Source of the DNA: a virus
Virus record (IMG/VR): IMGVR_UViG_3300046820_001854
Span: 1-34,546 of that record
Direction: 5' to 3' (one strand)
DNA: 34,546 nucleotides
Shown here: positions 21,475-27,570 of the stretch, piece by piece
How the letters are laid out: each line of letters begins with the position of its first letter
Position numbering within the stretch: position 1 is the stretch's first letter
Position numbers and translations under genes: made by a program
The notes under the pieces: model-generated
What the model saw: only the letters and a program-made list of their open reading frames with translations
What the model was told of the DNA's origin: nothing
Database searches by the model: none

Positions 21475-21934
21475 TCATACACAACAACCAAGCGGAAACA
21501 CATGCGGTCCAACATGTATATACATGGCCTTGAAATATCTTTTAAATTATCCAAATGATTTACCTTTTGATGTAGAGATTGCGGATACTGTTGAAAGTAT
21601 TGCGGAGGCATGCGGTACAGATTGGGTAGTTGGTACACCGCCAGACAGAATGGAAAAAGGTATGAAGTCTTTGGGAATGAATTATGTTGAATACATTCAT
21701 CCTAAGAGACCGTTTGAATTACTTAAACAAGTTATCGATACGGGTAACATACCAATTATCAGAACGATTACTCAAGGTGTTCCACATTGGATTATCGCCA
21801 ATGGTTACTCCGATGATACATTTGATATTTTAGACCCATGGCTAGGCGTTATCAAATACGATACAAAACAATTAAATAATATTTGGATGCCTAGGGACTA
21901 CCAATTTTTTGAAATTATAGTAAATGAAAATTAA
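21461..21934 (+). CDS. C39-like cysteine peptidase family protein
   Basis: This 157-aa protein begins with a papain-like catalytic motif, QQPSGNTCGPTCIYMAL (Gln8 or Gln9, Cys15). GVPHWIIANGY provides the His and DILDPWLG the Asp/Asn position, in the order used by C39 peptidases. C39 enzymes usually cleave Gly-Gly leader peptides in bacteriocin export; stand-alone phage homologues have unknown substrates. ATG 21461 is chosen because the motif follows immediately; upstream in-frame Met codons lie in the Asp-rich region of the preceding gene. Confidence 0.75.
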   Translation: MIFINHTQQPSGNTCGPTCIYMALKYLLNYPNDLPFDVEIADTVESIAEACGTDWVVGTPPDRMEKGMKSLGMNYVEYIHPKRPFELLKQVIDTGNIPIIRTITQGVPHWIIANGYSDDTFDILDPWLGVIKYDTKQLNNIWMPRDYQFFEIIVNEN

Positions 21935-22376
21935 ACAAGGAATACCAGAATCTGATATCTTTGAGATATTAGAATGGGCGTATAAATACTTCAATCATTT
22001 AATGGGTGAGTTGGACTTTTACGGTTACATGTTATATGTTAGCAGTTGGGAATATTCATTTCTTTTATTGGATGACAATGATGAAATTATGGGCGTTTAT
22101 ATCCTAGGCTTGAATCAAGTTACTGATTTTACTGATAGTGAAGAATATAAACACCTAAATGGTGTTGAGGGTGTTCTATTGGCTGTCGATGAATCAATTA
22201 GAGGATTGGGATGGGGAACCAAATTAAAAGAAATACCACAAACTCTAGGGTTTGATTATATCTGGGGTCAACAGTTTAAAGACTTGAATAATTTAGAAGA
22301 TTGGTTAAAAAGAAGGGTGTTAGTTGCAACAACTGACCAAGTTTATGTCACACTAGAAAAATATAATAACGCTTAG
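21924..22376 (+). CDS. GNAT-like acetyltransferase
   Basis: This 150-aa protein carries VEGVLLAVDESIRGLGWGTKL (residues 76-96), a V-x-x-R/Q-G-x-G-x-G/A acetyl-CoA-binding loop with its strand, as in GNAT enzymes. The substrate is unknown; phage GNATs can modify host proteins. It overlaps the C39-like gene by 11 nt, suggesting joint function, and ends in TAG. Confidence 0.65.
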   Translation: MKIKQGIPESDIFEILEWAYKYFNHLMGELDFYGYMLYVSSWEYSFLLLDDNDEIMGVYILGLNQVTDFTDSEEYKHLNGVEGVLLAVDESIRGLGWGTKLKEIPQTLGFDYIWGQQFKDLNNLEDWLKRRVLVATTDQVYVTLEKYNNA

Positions 22377-22396
22377 TATTTTTATTAAATTTAAGA

Positions 22397-22403
22397 TATT
22401 TAT
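22397..22403 (+). promoter_or_regulatory. TATTTAT motif
   Basis: TATTTAT ends 14 nt before ATG 22418. Confidence 0.5.
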
Positions 22404-22417
22404 ATTAAAAACTAGTT

Positions 22418-23734
22418 ATGAAAAAAATATTACTTACAGAATCTGAAAAAAAAGCTATTATTTCAGAAAGAGAAAAATTGATAAAGGAAAGTTTCGCAAA
22501 AACTTTCAATAGTATTAAAAGAATTGACGAGAATGCAGTTGCTGGTCCAGAAACAAGGGAAATGGAAAAACAAGCATTTGATTTTGCTAACTCACCAGAA
22601 ATGAGTCAATTTGTAAATAAAATTTTAGCAAACGCTAAACCAGAAGATATCCAACAAATTAAAAGAGCTGTAGGTTCAGTTTCTGAAGGTGTGATGTGTG
22701 AAAATGATTTCGCTGAATTTTTAAATATTGCACACAAAGCACAATCTGCTTTAAACGAAGGTGAAGTTAGTGACTTACAAAATAGTATTGGAAAAGCTCT
22801 ATCAACATTCGGAGTAGTTAATATTATGTCAATGGGCATGTTACCATCTTTAACAGCTATGGTTGTAGACCATTTCACAGGAACAAACTTTTTACAAATG
22901 GCTGGTGATGCAATTGGTTCTGGTACCGCTGCTGGTGTTCTTTCAGTTATCGGTGGTTTGATTGGTGGTGGTTTATTATGGAGATTAGGTAAAGCTATCT
23001 CTGGTGAAGAAGTAACTGGAGACACACCATTATTTGAAATGGGTATGAACGATGGCGAAGACTATGAAAAAATAGGTAGAGAAGTTGAGTACGGAATTAA
23101 CCCATATGAAGAAGAATCAGAATTTGAAAGTGAAAACACATATAAGGTAGAAGTTATAGGTAAAGAAGCTGAAAAAGATGGTGGTTACAAACACCGTTGG
23201 GTTTATGAAATAACTGCTGATAACGAAGAAGAAGCTGAAGCAAAAGCTGCTGACAGATTTAATGAAAATTTCCGTTTAAGCGACATTTATTTATTCTCAG
23301 TAAAAGCAATCACTGACCCAACTGAAGACGATAGAGTTCAACCTAGAGGTGTTAGATTAACTGAAACTGAAGATGAAATCTTAGACGAAGGTCTTAAACA
23401 ATGGATAGCTGGTGGATTAATAGCGTTAACAACACTTGGTGGCGTTGGTAAAATTTACCAATTAGACCAAGAAAAAGCGGCAAATCATCAAATTGAAATG
23501 AAGTATTATAATGATGTTTTATCAGATACTTTGAGTAAAATGAGTAAAGAAGATTTATCAAGTTTGGGTGCTAGTATTAATGAAAAAACACATGATATGG
23601 CATTGGCGAGAGAATACTCAAACGAAGACCTAACATCCATTTTTTCTAACTACGCATCTAAATACATACAAAGTCACGCTAAAGAATTTGGTGTTAATGC
23701 TAATGGAGGTGTTCAATGGTTGGGTCAAAAATAA
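22418..23734 (+). CDS. Large membrane-associated protein with targeting-like N-terminus
   Basis: This 438-aa protein opens with MKKILLTESEKKAIISE, a charged amphipathic helix containing L-T-E-S and, at 22-25, I-K-E-S. Residues about 125-190 are hydrophobic and Gly-rich (AAGVLSVIGGLIGGGLLW) with two probable membrane segments, and another follows near 330 (WIAGGLIALTTLGGVG). Between them lies a polar acidic domain (KHRWVYEITADNEEEAEAKA). It is probably a virion or internal head protein that could insert into the host membrane at entry. The role is inferred from topology and N-terminus. Confidence 0.7.
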   Translation: MKKILLTESEKKAIISEREKLIKESFAKTFNSIKRIDENAVAGPETREMEKQAFDFANSPEMSQFVNKILANAKPEDIQQIKRAVGSVSEGVMCENDFAEFLNIAHKAQSALNEGEVSDLQNSIGKALSTFGVVNIMSMGMLPSLTAMVVDHFTGTNFLQMAGDAIGSGTAAGVLSVIGGLIGGGLLWRLGKAISGEEVTGDTPLFEMGMNDGEDYEKIGREVEYGINPYEEESEFESENTYKVEVIGKEAEKDGGYKHRWVYEITADNEEEAEAKAADRFNENFRLSDIYLFSVKAITDPTEDDRVQPRGVRLTETEDEILDEGLKQWIAGGLIALTTLGGVGKIYQLDQEKAANHQIEMKYYNDVLSDTLSKMSKEDLSSLGASINEKTHDMALAREYSNEDLTSIFSNYASKYIQSHAKEFGVNANGGVQWLGQK

Positions 23735-23804
23735 AAATTTAATTAACTAACCGACTAATTAATAGGTATTTAAAAAATAAATTAAAAAATAATTACAAAA
23801 ACAC

Positions 23805-23835
23805 TTGCTTTTTAAATAAAAAGTTTGTACCTTTG
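23805..23835 (+). promoter_or_regulatory. Promoter of tRNA-cluster leader
   Basis: TTG (23805-23807), 20 nt, TACCTTTG (23828-23835). A TATTTAT motif (23859-23865) and the palindrome GAGCATGATGCTC (23873-23885) lie between it and ATG 23904. Confidence 0.85.
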
Positions 23836-23903
23836 TATAACTTTTAGAAATAAGGGTATATTTATAAACAACGAGCATGATGCTCACAAATAAAAAAACA
23901 AAA

Positions 23904-24005
23904 ATGAGAACAATTAACATACATATGATTTCGATTTCGAATTGGAGACGCAATAGTCACCATGAGTCGGGTATGTCTAATTGTGAAGGTGGAACAGAAG
24001 TGTAA
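23904..24005 (+). CDS. Putative leader peptide, 33 aa
   Basis: ATG 23904 to TAA 24003-24005, rich in Ser, Ile, Arg, His and Asn (ISISNWRRNSHHESG). The codons for Glu-Ser-Gly (GAG TCG GGT, 23964-23972) are exactly the bases able to pair with the terminator's 5' arm. This arrangement, promoter then short ORF then terminator then tRNA genes, is that of an attenuation leader. A free-standing small protein is the alternative. Confidence 0.6.
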   Translation: MRTINIHMISISNWRRNSHHESGMSNCEGGTEV

Positions 24006-24062
24006 CATCTCTCAGCAAAGATAACAACAACCCGACTAACTCAAAACTAGTCGGGTTTTTTA
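23964..24062 (+). promoter_or_regulatory. Attenuator: antiterminator/terminator switch
   Basis: Terminator: AACCCGACTA (24029-24038) with TAGTCGGGTT (24048-24057), 9-nt loop, T-run. Antiterminator: AGTCGGGT (23965-23972, inside the leader ORF) with ACCCGACT (24030-24037), 8 perfect pairs. The two are mutually exclusive. A ribosome over codons 21-23 of the leader would block the antiterminator. Confidence 0.65.
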
Positions 24063-24072
24063 TTTTAAGACT

Positions 24073-24255
24073 ATGGGTGAATTGGTAAGGAAGTTAGGGC
24101 AAGAAAAAAACTTAGACCTAGCAAAGAATTTTGACTTGATTGTCGACAAATATAGAAAGATAGCGGATGCCAGTGGGTATCAAGGTGAATTGAAATTTCA
24201 AAAAGAGGGTGGGTTCACTACTGTTTTTGTGCAGATTAAAAATACGGAAGGGTAA
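24073..24255 (+). CDS. Small protein overlapping tRNA-Ser
   Basis: This 60-aa basic protein (MGELVRKLGQEKNLDLAKNF...) begins 15 nt after the attenuator hairpin and is the first gene it would control. Its last codons (GAA GGG TAA) form the 5' strand of the tRNA-Ser acceptor stem, so tRNA maturation would cut its mRNA before the stop codon. No family is recognised. Confidence 0.65.
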   Translation: MGELVRKLGQEKNLDLAKNFDLIVDKYRKIADASGYQGELKFQKEGGFTTVFVQIKNTEG

Positions 24256-24332
24256 GCAGAGTTGGCCTAACTGCAACGGTCTTGAAAACCGTAGGCCCCA
24301 GAGGTGTGTGAGTTCGAGTCTCACTCCTTCCG
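24246..24332 (+). tRNA. tRNA-Ser(TGA)
   Basis: Type II tRNA: acceptor GGAAGGG with TCCTTCC (one G·U), D-arm GCAG/CTGC, anticodon arm ACGGT-CTTGAAA-ACCGT, a long variable arm, T-arm GTGAG-TTCGAGT-CTCAC, discriminator G as in Ser tRNAs. Overlaps the 24073 gene by 10 nt. Confidence 0.95.
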
Positions 24333-24341
24333 CAAATAAAT

Positions 24342-24414
24342 GGTGACTATAGTGTAACGGTTAACACGCCAGATTGTGATTCTGGTAATGGGAGTTCGAT
24401 TCTCCTTAGTCACC
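24342..24414 (+). tRNA. tRNA-His(GTG)
   Basis: Extra G at -1 facing C73, acceptor GTGACTA/TAGTCAC, D-arm GTGT/ACAC, anticodon arm CCAGA-TTGTGAT-TCTGG, T-loop TTCGATT. Confidence 0.95.
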
Positions 24415-24420
24415 CAAAAT

Positions 24421-24491
24421 ACATCCATGGTGAAATGGTATCATCACGGTCTCCAAAACCGTTGTTCTAGGTTCGAATCCTAGTGGGTGTG
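24421..24491 (+). tRNA. tRNA-Trp(CCA)
   Basis: Acceptor ACATCCA/TGGGTGT, anticodon arm ACGGT-CTCCAAA-ACCGT, T-arm CTAGG-TTCGAAT-CCTAG, discriminator G as in Trp tRNAs. D-stem GTGA/TCAT has U11-A24. A CCA anticodon can misread UGA at low efficiency, relevant to the in-frame UGA codons in this phage. Confidence 0.95.
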
Positions 24492-24504
24492 CAAAATTAG
24501 TGTT

Positions 24505-24591
24505 ATGAAAAAAGAATTTGATATGCTTTGAGGTCTACTAAACAATAGACTGAAAAGTTATGAGTGTAAACGTAAGCAGAGCAAAATTTAA
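24505..24591 (+). CDS. Possible mini-ORF with in-frame UGA
   Basis: ATG 24505, eight codons (MKKEFDML), TGA (24529-24531), then 19 open codons (GLLNNRLKSYECKRKQSKI) to TAA 24591. With UGA read as Trp it is a plausible small basic helical protein (DML-W-GLLNNRL). It starts 14 nt after tRNA-Trp and overlaps the 24560 gene. The downstream gene is the better-supported one; this ORF may be a leader. Confidence 0.3.
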
Positions 24592-24754
24592 AAAAGCAAC
24601 TTGCTCAAAAGATTACAGAAGAATTCTCTTACTGGAATTGTACCCACCATATTATGAAGAAGGGTGGACATGGAATCATGGAAACATTGAAAACCATAAA
24701 TGGAGAGAATTTAGAACGTGGAAACACAACAGAAAAACACAATGGAAATTTTAG
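24560..24754 (+). CDS. Small Trp-rich basic protein
   Basis: This 64-aa protein (MSVNVSRAKFKKATCSKDYRR... ending KWREFRTWKHNRKTQWKF) has six Trp in its C-terminal half and is strongly basic, suggesting nucleic-acid binding. It lies between tRNA-Trp and tRNA-Ile, would be cut out by tRNA processing, and ends in TAG. I recall similar short phage proteins but cannot name a family. Confidence 0.65.
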   Translation: MSVNVSRAKFKKATCSKDYRRILLLELYPPYYEEGWTWNHGNIENHKWREFRTWKHNRKTQWKF

Positions 24755-24766
24755 GATTTCCAACAT

Positions 24767-24840
24767 AGGAAGCTAGCTCAACTGGTTAGAGCACTTCGCT
24801 GATACCGAAGAGGTTATGGGTTCGAGTCCCATGTTTCCTA
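24767..24840 (+). tRNA. tRNA-Ile(GAT)
   Basis: Acceptor AGGAAGC/GTTTCCT, D-arm GCTC/GAGC, anticodon arm CTTCG-CTGATAC-CGAAG, T-arm ATGGG-TTCGAGT-CCCAT, discriminator A. Confidence 0.95.
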
Positions 24841-24852
24841 CAAGTTATAAGC

Positions 24853-24885
24853 GGCCAAAAGTCATAAAAAAAGACACTTTTGGCC
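24853..24885 (+). other. Perfect 10-bp hairpin in tRNA cluster
   Basis: GGCCAAAAGT with ACTTTTGGCC around a 13-nt loop, without a T-tail, between tRNA-Ile and tRNA(CAT). TATAAATA (24889-24896), the T4 late-promoter consensus, follows directly. Could be an RNase III site or a boundary between two tRNA transcripts. Confidence 0.55.
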
Positions 24886-24903
24886 AACTATAAATACATA
24901 TTT

Positions 24904-24980
24904 GGTCTTTTAGCTCAGTTGGTTAGAGCAGCTCGCTCATAACGAGAAGGTCCTAGGTTCGAATCCTAGATGGACCACCA
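24904..24980 (+). tRNA. tRNA(CAT), Met or Ile2
   Basis: Acceptor GGTCTTT/ATGGACC (one U-U mismatch), D-arm GCTC/GAGC, anticodon loop CTCATAA, T-arm CTAGG-TTCGAAT-CCTAG, discriminator A, and encoded CCA (24978-24980), the only clear one in the window. C11-G24 argues against initiator. Met and lysidine-modified Ile2 cannot be told apart here. Confidence 0.92.
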
Positions 24981-24985
24981 AATAT

Positions 24986-25057
24986 TCTTCGGTAGCTCAG
25001 AGGCAGAGCAAACGGCTGTTAACCGTTAGGTCGGGATTTCGAAATTCCCCCGAAGAG
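24986..25057 (+). tRNA. tRNA-Asn(GTT), copy 1
   Basis: Acceptor TCTTCGG/CCGAAGA, D-arm GCTC/GAGC, anticodon arm AACGG-CTGTTAA-CCGTT, T-loop TTCGAAA with a U-U pair at the top of the T-stem, discriminator G. Confidence 0.92.
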
Positions 25058-25067
25058 CAAAATAAAT

Positions 25068-25141
25068 TCCTCAGTAGCTCAGTTGGTTAGAGCATCGCAC
25101 TGTTAATGCGAGGGTCCTAGGTTCGAGTCCTAGCTTGGGAG
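25068..25141 (+). tRNA. tRNA-Asn(GTT), copy 2
   Basis: Acceptor TCCTCAG/CTTGGGA (one mismatch), anticodon arm TCGCA-CTGTTAA-TGCGA, T-arm CTAGG-TTCGAGT-CCTAG, discriminator G. It is diverged from copy 1, so not a recent tandem duplicate. Confidence 0.92.
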
Positions 25142-25151
25142 CAAATACCAT

Positions 25152-25225
25152 GGCGATATGGTAGAGTTGGTTTCTTACGCTGCTCTCATAAGGCAGAGAC
25201 ACTGGTTCGAGTCCAGTTATCGCTA
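25152..25225 (+). tRNA. tRNA(CAT), third copy
   Basis: Acceptor GGCGATA/TATCGCT (G1·U72), D-arm GTAG/TTAC with a 10-nt loop, anticodon arm CTGCT-CTCATAA-GGCAG, T-arm ACTGG-TTCGAGT-CCAGT, discriminator A. With 16439 and 24904 this makes three CAT tRNAs, plausibly initiator, elongator Met and Ile2. Confidence 0.92.
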
Positions 25226-25237
25226 CAAAGAGTCTTT

Positions 25238-25316
25238 CTCGCCAAAATGGCGGGTAAATGGCGAGCAAGACGAAAAAATAAAGACATTGCGACATTATCT
25301 CGCCAAAAATGTCGCA
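25238..25316 (+). other. Two hairpins between tRNA genes
   Basis: CTCGCC (25238-25243) with GGCGAG (25260-25265), and TGCGACAT (25288-25295) with ATGTCGCA (25309-25316). The sequence CTCGCCAAAA occurs in both (25238 and 25299). No T-tails, so processing or regulatory roles are more likely than termination. Confidence 0.55.
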
Positions 25317-25321
25317 TTAAT

Positions 25322-25394
25322 GGCCCTATCGTTCAACTGGATAGGACTTAGCACTACGAATGCTAGAATCGGGGTTCGAATCCCTGTAGGGTCA
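25322..25394 (+). tRNA. tRNA-Arg(ACG)
   Basis: Acceptor GGCCCTA/TAGGGTC, D-arm GTTC-AACTGGATA-GGAC, anticodon arm TAGCA-CTACGAA-TGCTA, T-arm CGGGG-TTCGAAT-CCCTG, discriminator A. The anticodon A34 would need TadA editing to inosine. Confidence 0.95.
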
Positions 25395-25406
25395 CAACAC
25401 ATATAT

Positions 25407-25479
25407 GCCTCTATCGTTCAACTGTATAGGACCAGCCCCTTCTAAGGGCTTAATCGGGGTTAGAATCCCTGTAGGGGTA
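25407..25479 (+). tRNA. tRNA-Arg(TCT)
   Basis: Acceptor GCCTCTA/TAGGGGT, D-arm GTTC-AACTGTATA-GGAC, anticodon arm AGCCC-CTTCTAA-GGGCT, T-arm CGGGG-TTAGAAT-CCCTG, discriminator A. It is a paralogue of the preceding Arg tRNA, with position 19 changed G to U and position 56 C to A, which preserves the elbow base pair. Confidence 0.9.
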
Positions 25480-25484
25480 CAATT

Positions 25485-25569
25485 GGAGAGTTGCCAGAGC
25501 GGTTATTGGAGCGGTTTGCTAAACCGTGGCCTCGAAAGGGGCCCGTGGGTTCGAATCCCACACTCTCCG
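25485..25569 (+). tRNA. tRNA-Ser(GCT)
   Basis: Type II tRNA: acceptor GGAGAGT/ACTCTCC, anticodon arm GCGGT-TTGCTAA-ACCGT, long variable arm (GGCCTC...GGGGCC), T-arm GTGGG-TTCGAAT-CCCAC, discriminator G. Its 3' end abuts the stop codon of the convergent dehydratase gene. Confidence 0.95.
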
Positions 25570-26544
25570 CTAGACGTTAAGATACCAATCAATCGTATTG
25601 GATAACCCTAATTCAAATTCGGTTTTAGGTTCCCATCCAAGTTCTTGGGTTAGCTTGGATGAATCAATTGCATATCTCCTATCATGACCTAACCTATCTT
25701 TAACGTAACTAATCAAACCTCGTGACGTTCCTTGTTCATGACCCAGTTTGGAATCCATCAAATCACATAGTTTATTAACCAAATTGATGTTGGTGGATTC
25801 GTTATTGCCGCCAATGTTATATGTTTCACCATTTACTCCAGTATGGAAGATTGTATCGATTGCAGATACATGGTCTTCAACATATAACCAATCTCTAACA
25901 TTTAAACCATCACCGTAAACAGGAATTTCTGTTTGGTTTTTGATTCTTTCAATTGTCAAAGGAATTAATTTTTCGTTATGTTGATTTGGCCCATAGTTAT
26001 TTGAACAGTTTGAAATAACTGCTGGGAAACCGTATGTATGGAAATATGCTCGAACCAAATGGTCAGAACTAGCTTTTGACGCTGAATAAGGACTTCTAGG
26101 GTCATAAGGTGTGTCTTCAGTAAAATACCCTTCACTGCCAAGCGAACCATAAACCTCATCAGTTGAAATATGGTAGAATCTATGGTTATCACTTCTCCAT
26201 CTGTTTCTACAAATAGTTAATAGGTTAGCTGTTCCAACAATGTTTGTTTGGATGAAAGCTGACGGGTCAACAATAGAGTTATCAACATGTGATTCAGCTG
26301 CCAAGTGTATAACGTGTGTGATTTTGTAATTTTTAAACACATCATCTAATTGTGATGTATTGCAAATATCACCCATAACAAAATGGTAGTTTGGGTAATC
26401 ATCTAGTGAACGCAAGAATCTAGGGTTACTAGCGTATGTTAGTTTGTCGTAATTTATTATACGATAGTTTGGGTATTTTTCAACCATGTATTTTACGAGG
26501 TGGGAACCAATAAAGCCCATTCCTCCAGTGATTAATATATTCAT
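25570..26544 (-). CDS. rfbB: dTDP-glucose 4,6-dehydratase
   Basis: This 324-aa short-chain dehydrogenase has GGMGFIGSHL for NAD binding, HLAAESHVDNS, STDEVYGSLG and the catalytic Y-x3-K in SPYSASKASSD, all RmlB/RfbB signatures. It makes dTDP-4-keto-6-deoxyglucose, a precursor of rhamnose and other deoxysugars. In a phage it may alter host surface glycans or supply a sugar for DNA or capsid modification; no partner sugar genes are visible. ATG 26544 begins the conserved MNILITGG; the frame extends five codons upstream. TATATTTG (26548-26555 minus) ends 3 nt before that ATG, so it may be leaderless, but its TTG box is poor. The gene ends in TAG. Confidence 0.93.
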   Translation of the reverse strand: MNILITGGMGFIGSHLVKYMVEKYPNYRIINYDKLTYASNPRFLRSLDDYPNYHFVMGDICNTSQLDDVFKNYKITHVIHLAAESHVDNSIVDPSAFIQTNIVGTANLLTICRNRWRSDNHRFYHISTDEVYGSLGSEGYFTEDTPYDPRSPYSASKASSDHLVRAYFHTYGFPAVISNCSNNYGPNQHNEKLIPLTIERIKNQTEIPVYGDGLNVRDWLYVEDHVSAIDTIFHTGVNGETYNIGGNNESTNINLVNKLCDLMDSKLGHEQGTSRGLISYVKDRLGHDRRYAIDSSKLTQELGWEPKTEFELGLSNTIDWYLNV

Positions 26545-26593
26545 ACCCAAATATATCAAATTTGTTTTAAAAAATAAAGTTTATGCATTTTAT

Positions 26594-26624
26594 TTGTATA
26601 ATTAAAAAAGTTTTAGTACCTTTG
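26594..26624 (+). promoter_or_regulatory. Promoter of kinase gene, leaderless arrangement
   Basis: TTG (26594-26596), 20 nt, TACCTTTG (26617-26624), then only 4 nt to ATG 26629, the same layout as at cca. Confidence 0.8.
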
Positions 26625-26628
26625 CCTC

Positions 26629-27570
26629 ATGAAATCAACAATTAAAGAAATACTTAGAGAAGGCATAGCTAAAAACTCACTTGGTGTTGCGATAACGAGA
26701 CCAAATCAAGTGCTTATTGTTATGCGTGGAATTCCTGGTTCTGGGAAATCAACAAAAGCCAAAGAATTGGCTGGTGCCAATGGTGTCATCCATTCAACAG
26801 ATGATGTTATCGAAGCACAAGGTGATTACCATGAGTTCTTCGAGAAAATGTTTGCAACCAAAGACTTCGCACCATTATCAAGAGCACACTCAACCAATAT
26901 CAAAAATCTTATCAAGTCATTGAAAGATGGTGTTTCCCCAGTAATACTTGACAACACCAACATCAAACAAAACGAATCTAAAGCCAGTGTTAAAGCTGCT
27001 TTGGAAATGGGTTTAGATGATAAAAACATTAATTTTGTTGACATCGGAACTGGTGGGTTAAATGCTAAACAGTTAGCTGATAGAAACACACATGGTGTTC
27101 CATTAGAAAAAATTGAAGCTATGATTTCTAGTCATACTAGCCAAGGACCATTGAGTGTTGCAAGTGTAATGTCGTCAAAAGACATGTATGGTGAATCGAA
27201 TATCTTATATTCTGCCGTTGTGTTAGATGGCGGTTCTAGAGCTTCATTACTATCTAGAGTTGAAGACAATATTCCACAAGGTTGGGATATAATCGCACAC
27301 CACATGACTATTGCATTTGGTAAACCAGTTCCAAACCAAGAAGACTTGGGTAAAGACGTTACACTTACAGTTACTGAGTTAGGTTTGTCAGATATGGCTA
27401 TGGCGGCAAGAGTTGACGGTTACCCATCAGCAAACCAAATACCACACATAACTATAGCGATAAACCCAAATGGTGGTAAGCCAGTTATGAGTAATGACAT
27501 AACTAAATGGGTAAAAGTGAAACCATTTAATGTGATTGGTAAAATTGTAGAAATCAAAAAAAATAAATAA
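26629..27570 (+). CDS. RNA-repair enzyme: polynucleotide kinase-like + 2H phosphoesterase-like
   Basis: This 313-aa protein has three parts. Residues 1-14 (MKSTIKEILREGIA) are a targeting-like peptide with L-R-E-G at 9-12. Residues 28-165 form a P-loop kinase: GIPGSGKS (34-41), HSTDD, VILDNTNIKQ and a DRNTHGVP lid. Residues 190-280 carry two H-x-T motifs, HHMTIAF (His225) and PHITIAI (His273), the signature of 2H phosphoesterases. Kinase plus cyclic-phosphodiesterase is the healing half of fungal tRNA ligase Trl1; an Rnl1-type ligase is encoded at 31560. The likely role is repair of cleaved tRNA ends. The motif spacing is short for 2H enzymes, so that domain is less certain. Confidence 0.8.
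   Translation: MKSTIKEILREGIAKNSLGVAITRPNQVLIVMRGIPGSGKSTKAKELAGANGVIHSTDDVIEAQGDYHEFFEKMFATKDFAPLSRAHSTNIKNLIKSLKDGVSPVILDNTNIKQNESKASVKAALEMGLDDKNINFVDIGTGGLNAKQLADRNTHGVPLEKIEAMISSHTSQGPLSVASVMSSKDMYGESNILYSAVVLDGGSRASLLSRVEDNIPQGWDIIAHHMTIAFGKPVPNQEDLGKDVTLTVTELGLSDMAMAARVDGYPSANQIPHITIAINPNGGKPVMSNDITKWVKVKPFNVIGKIVEIKKNK

Noticed and set aside
25071-25605. ORFs across the tRNA array on both strands
   Set aside because: Their translations are merely tRNA sequence (for example repeated RIPVG from T-arms).
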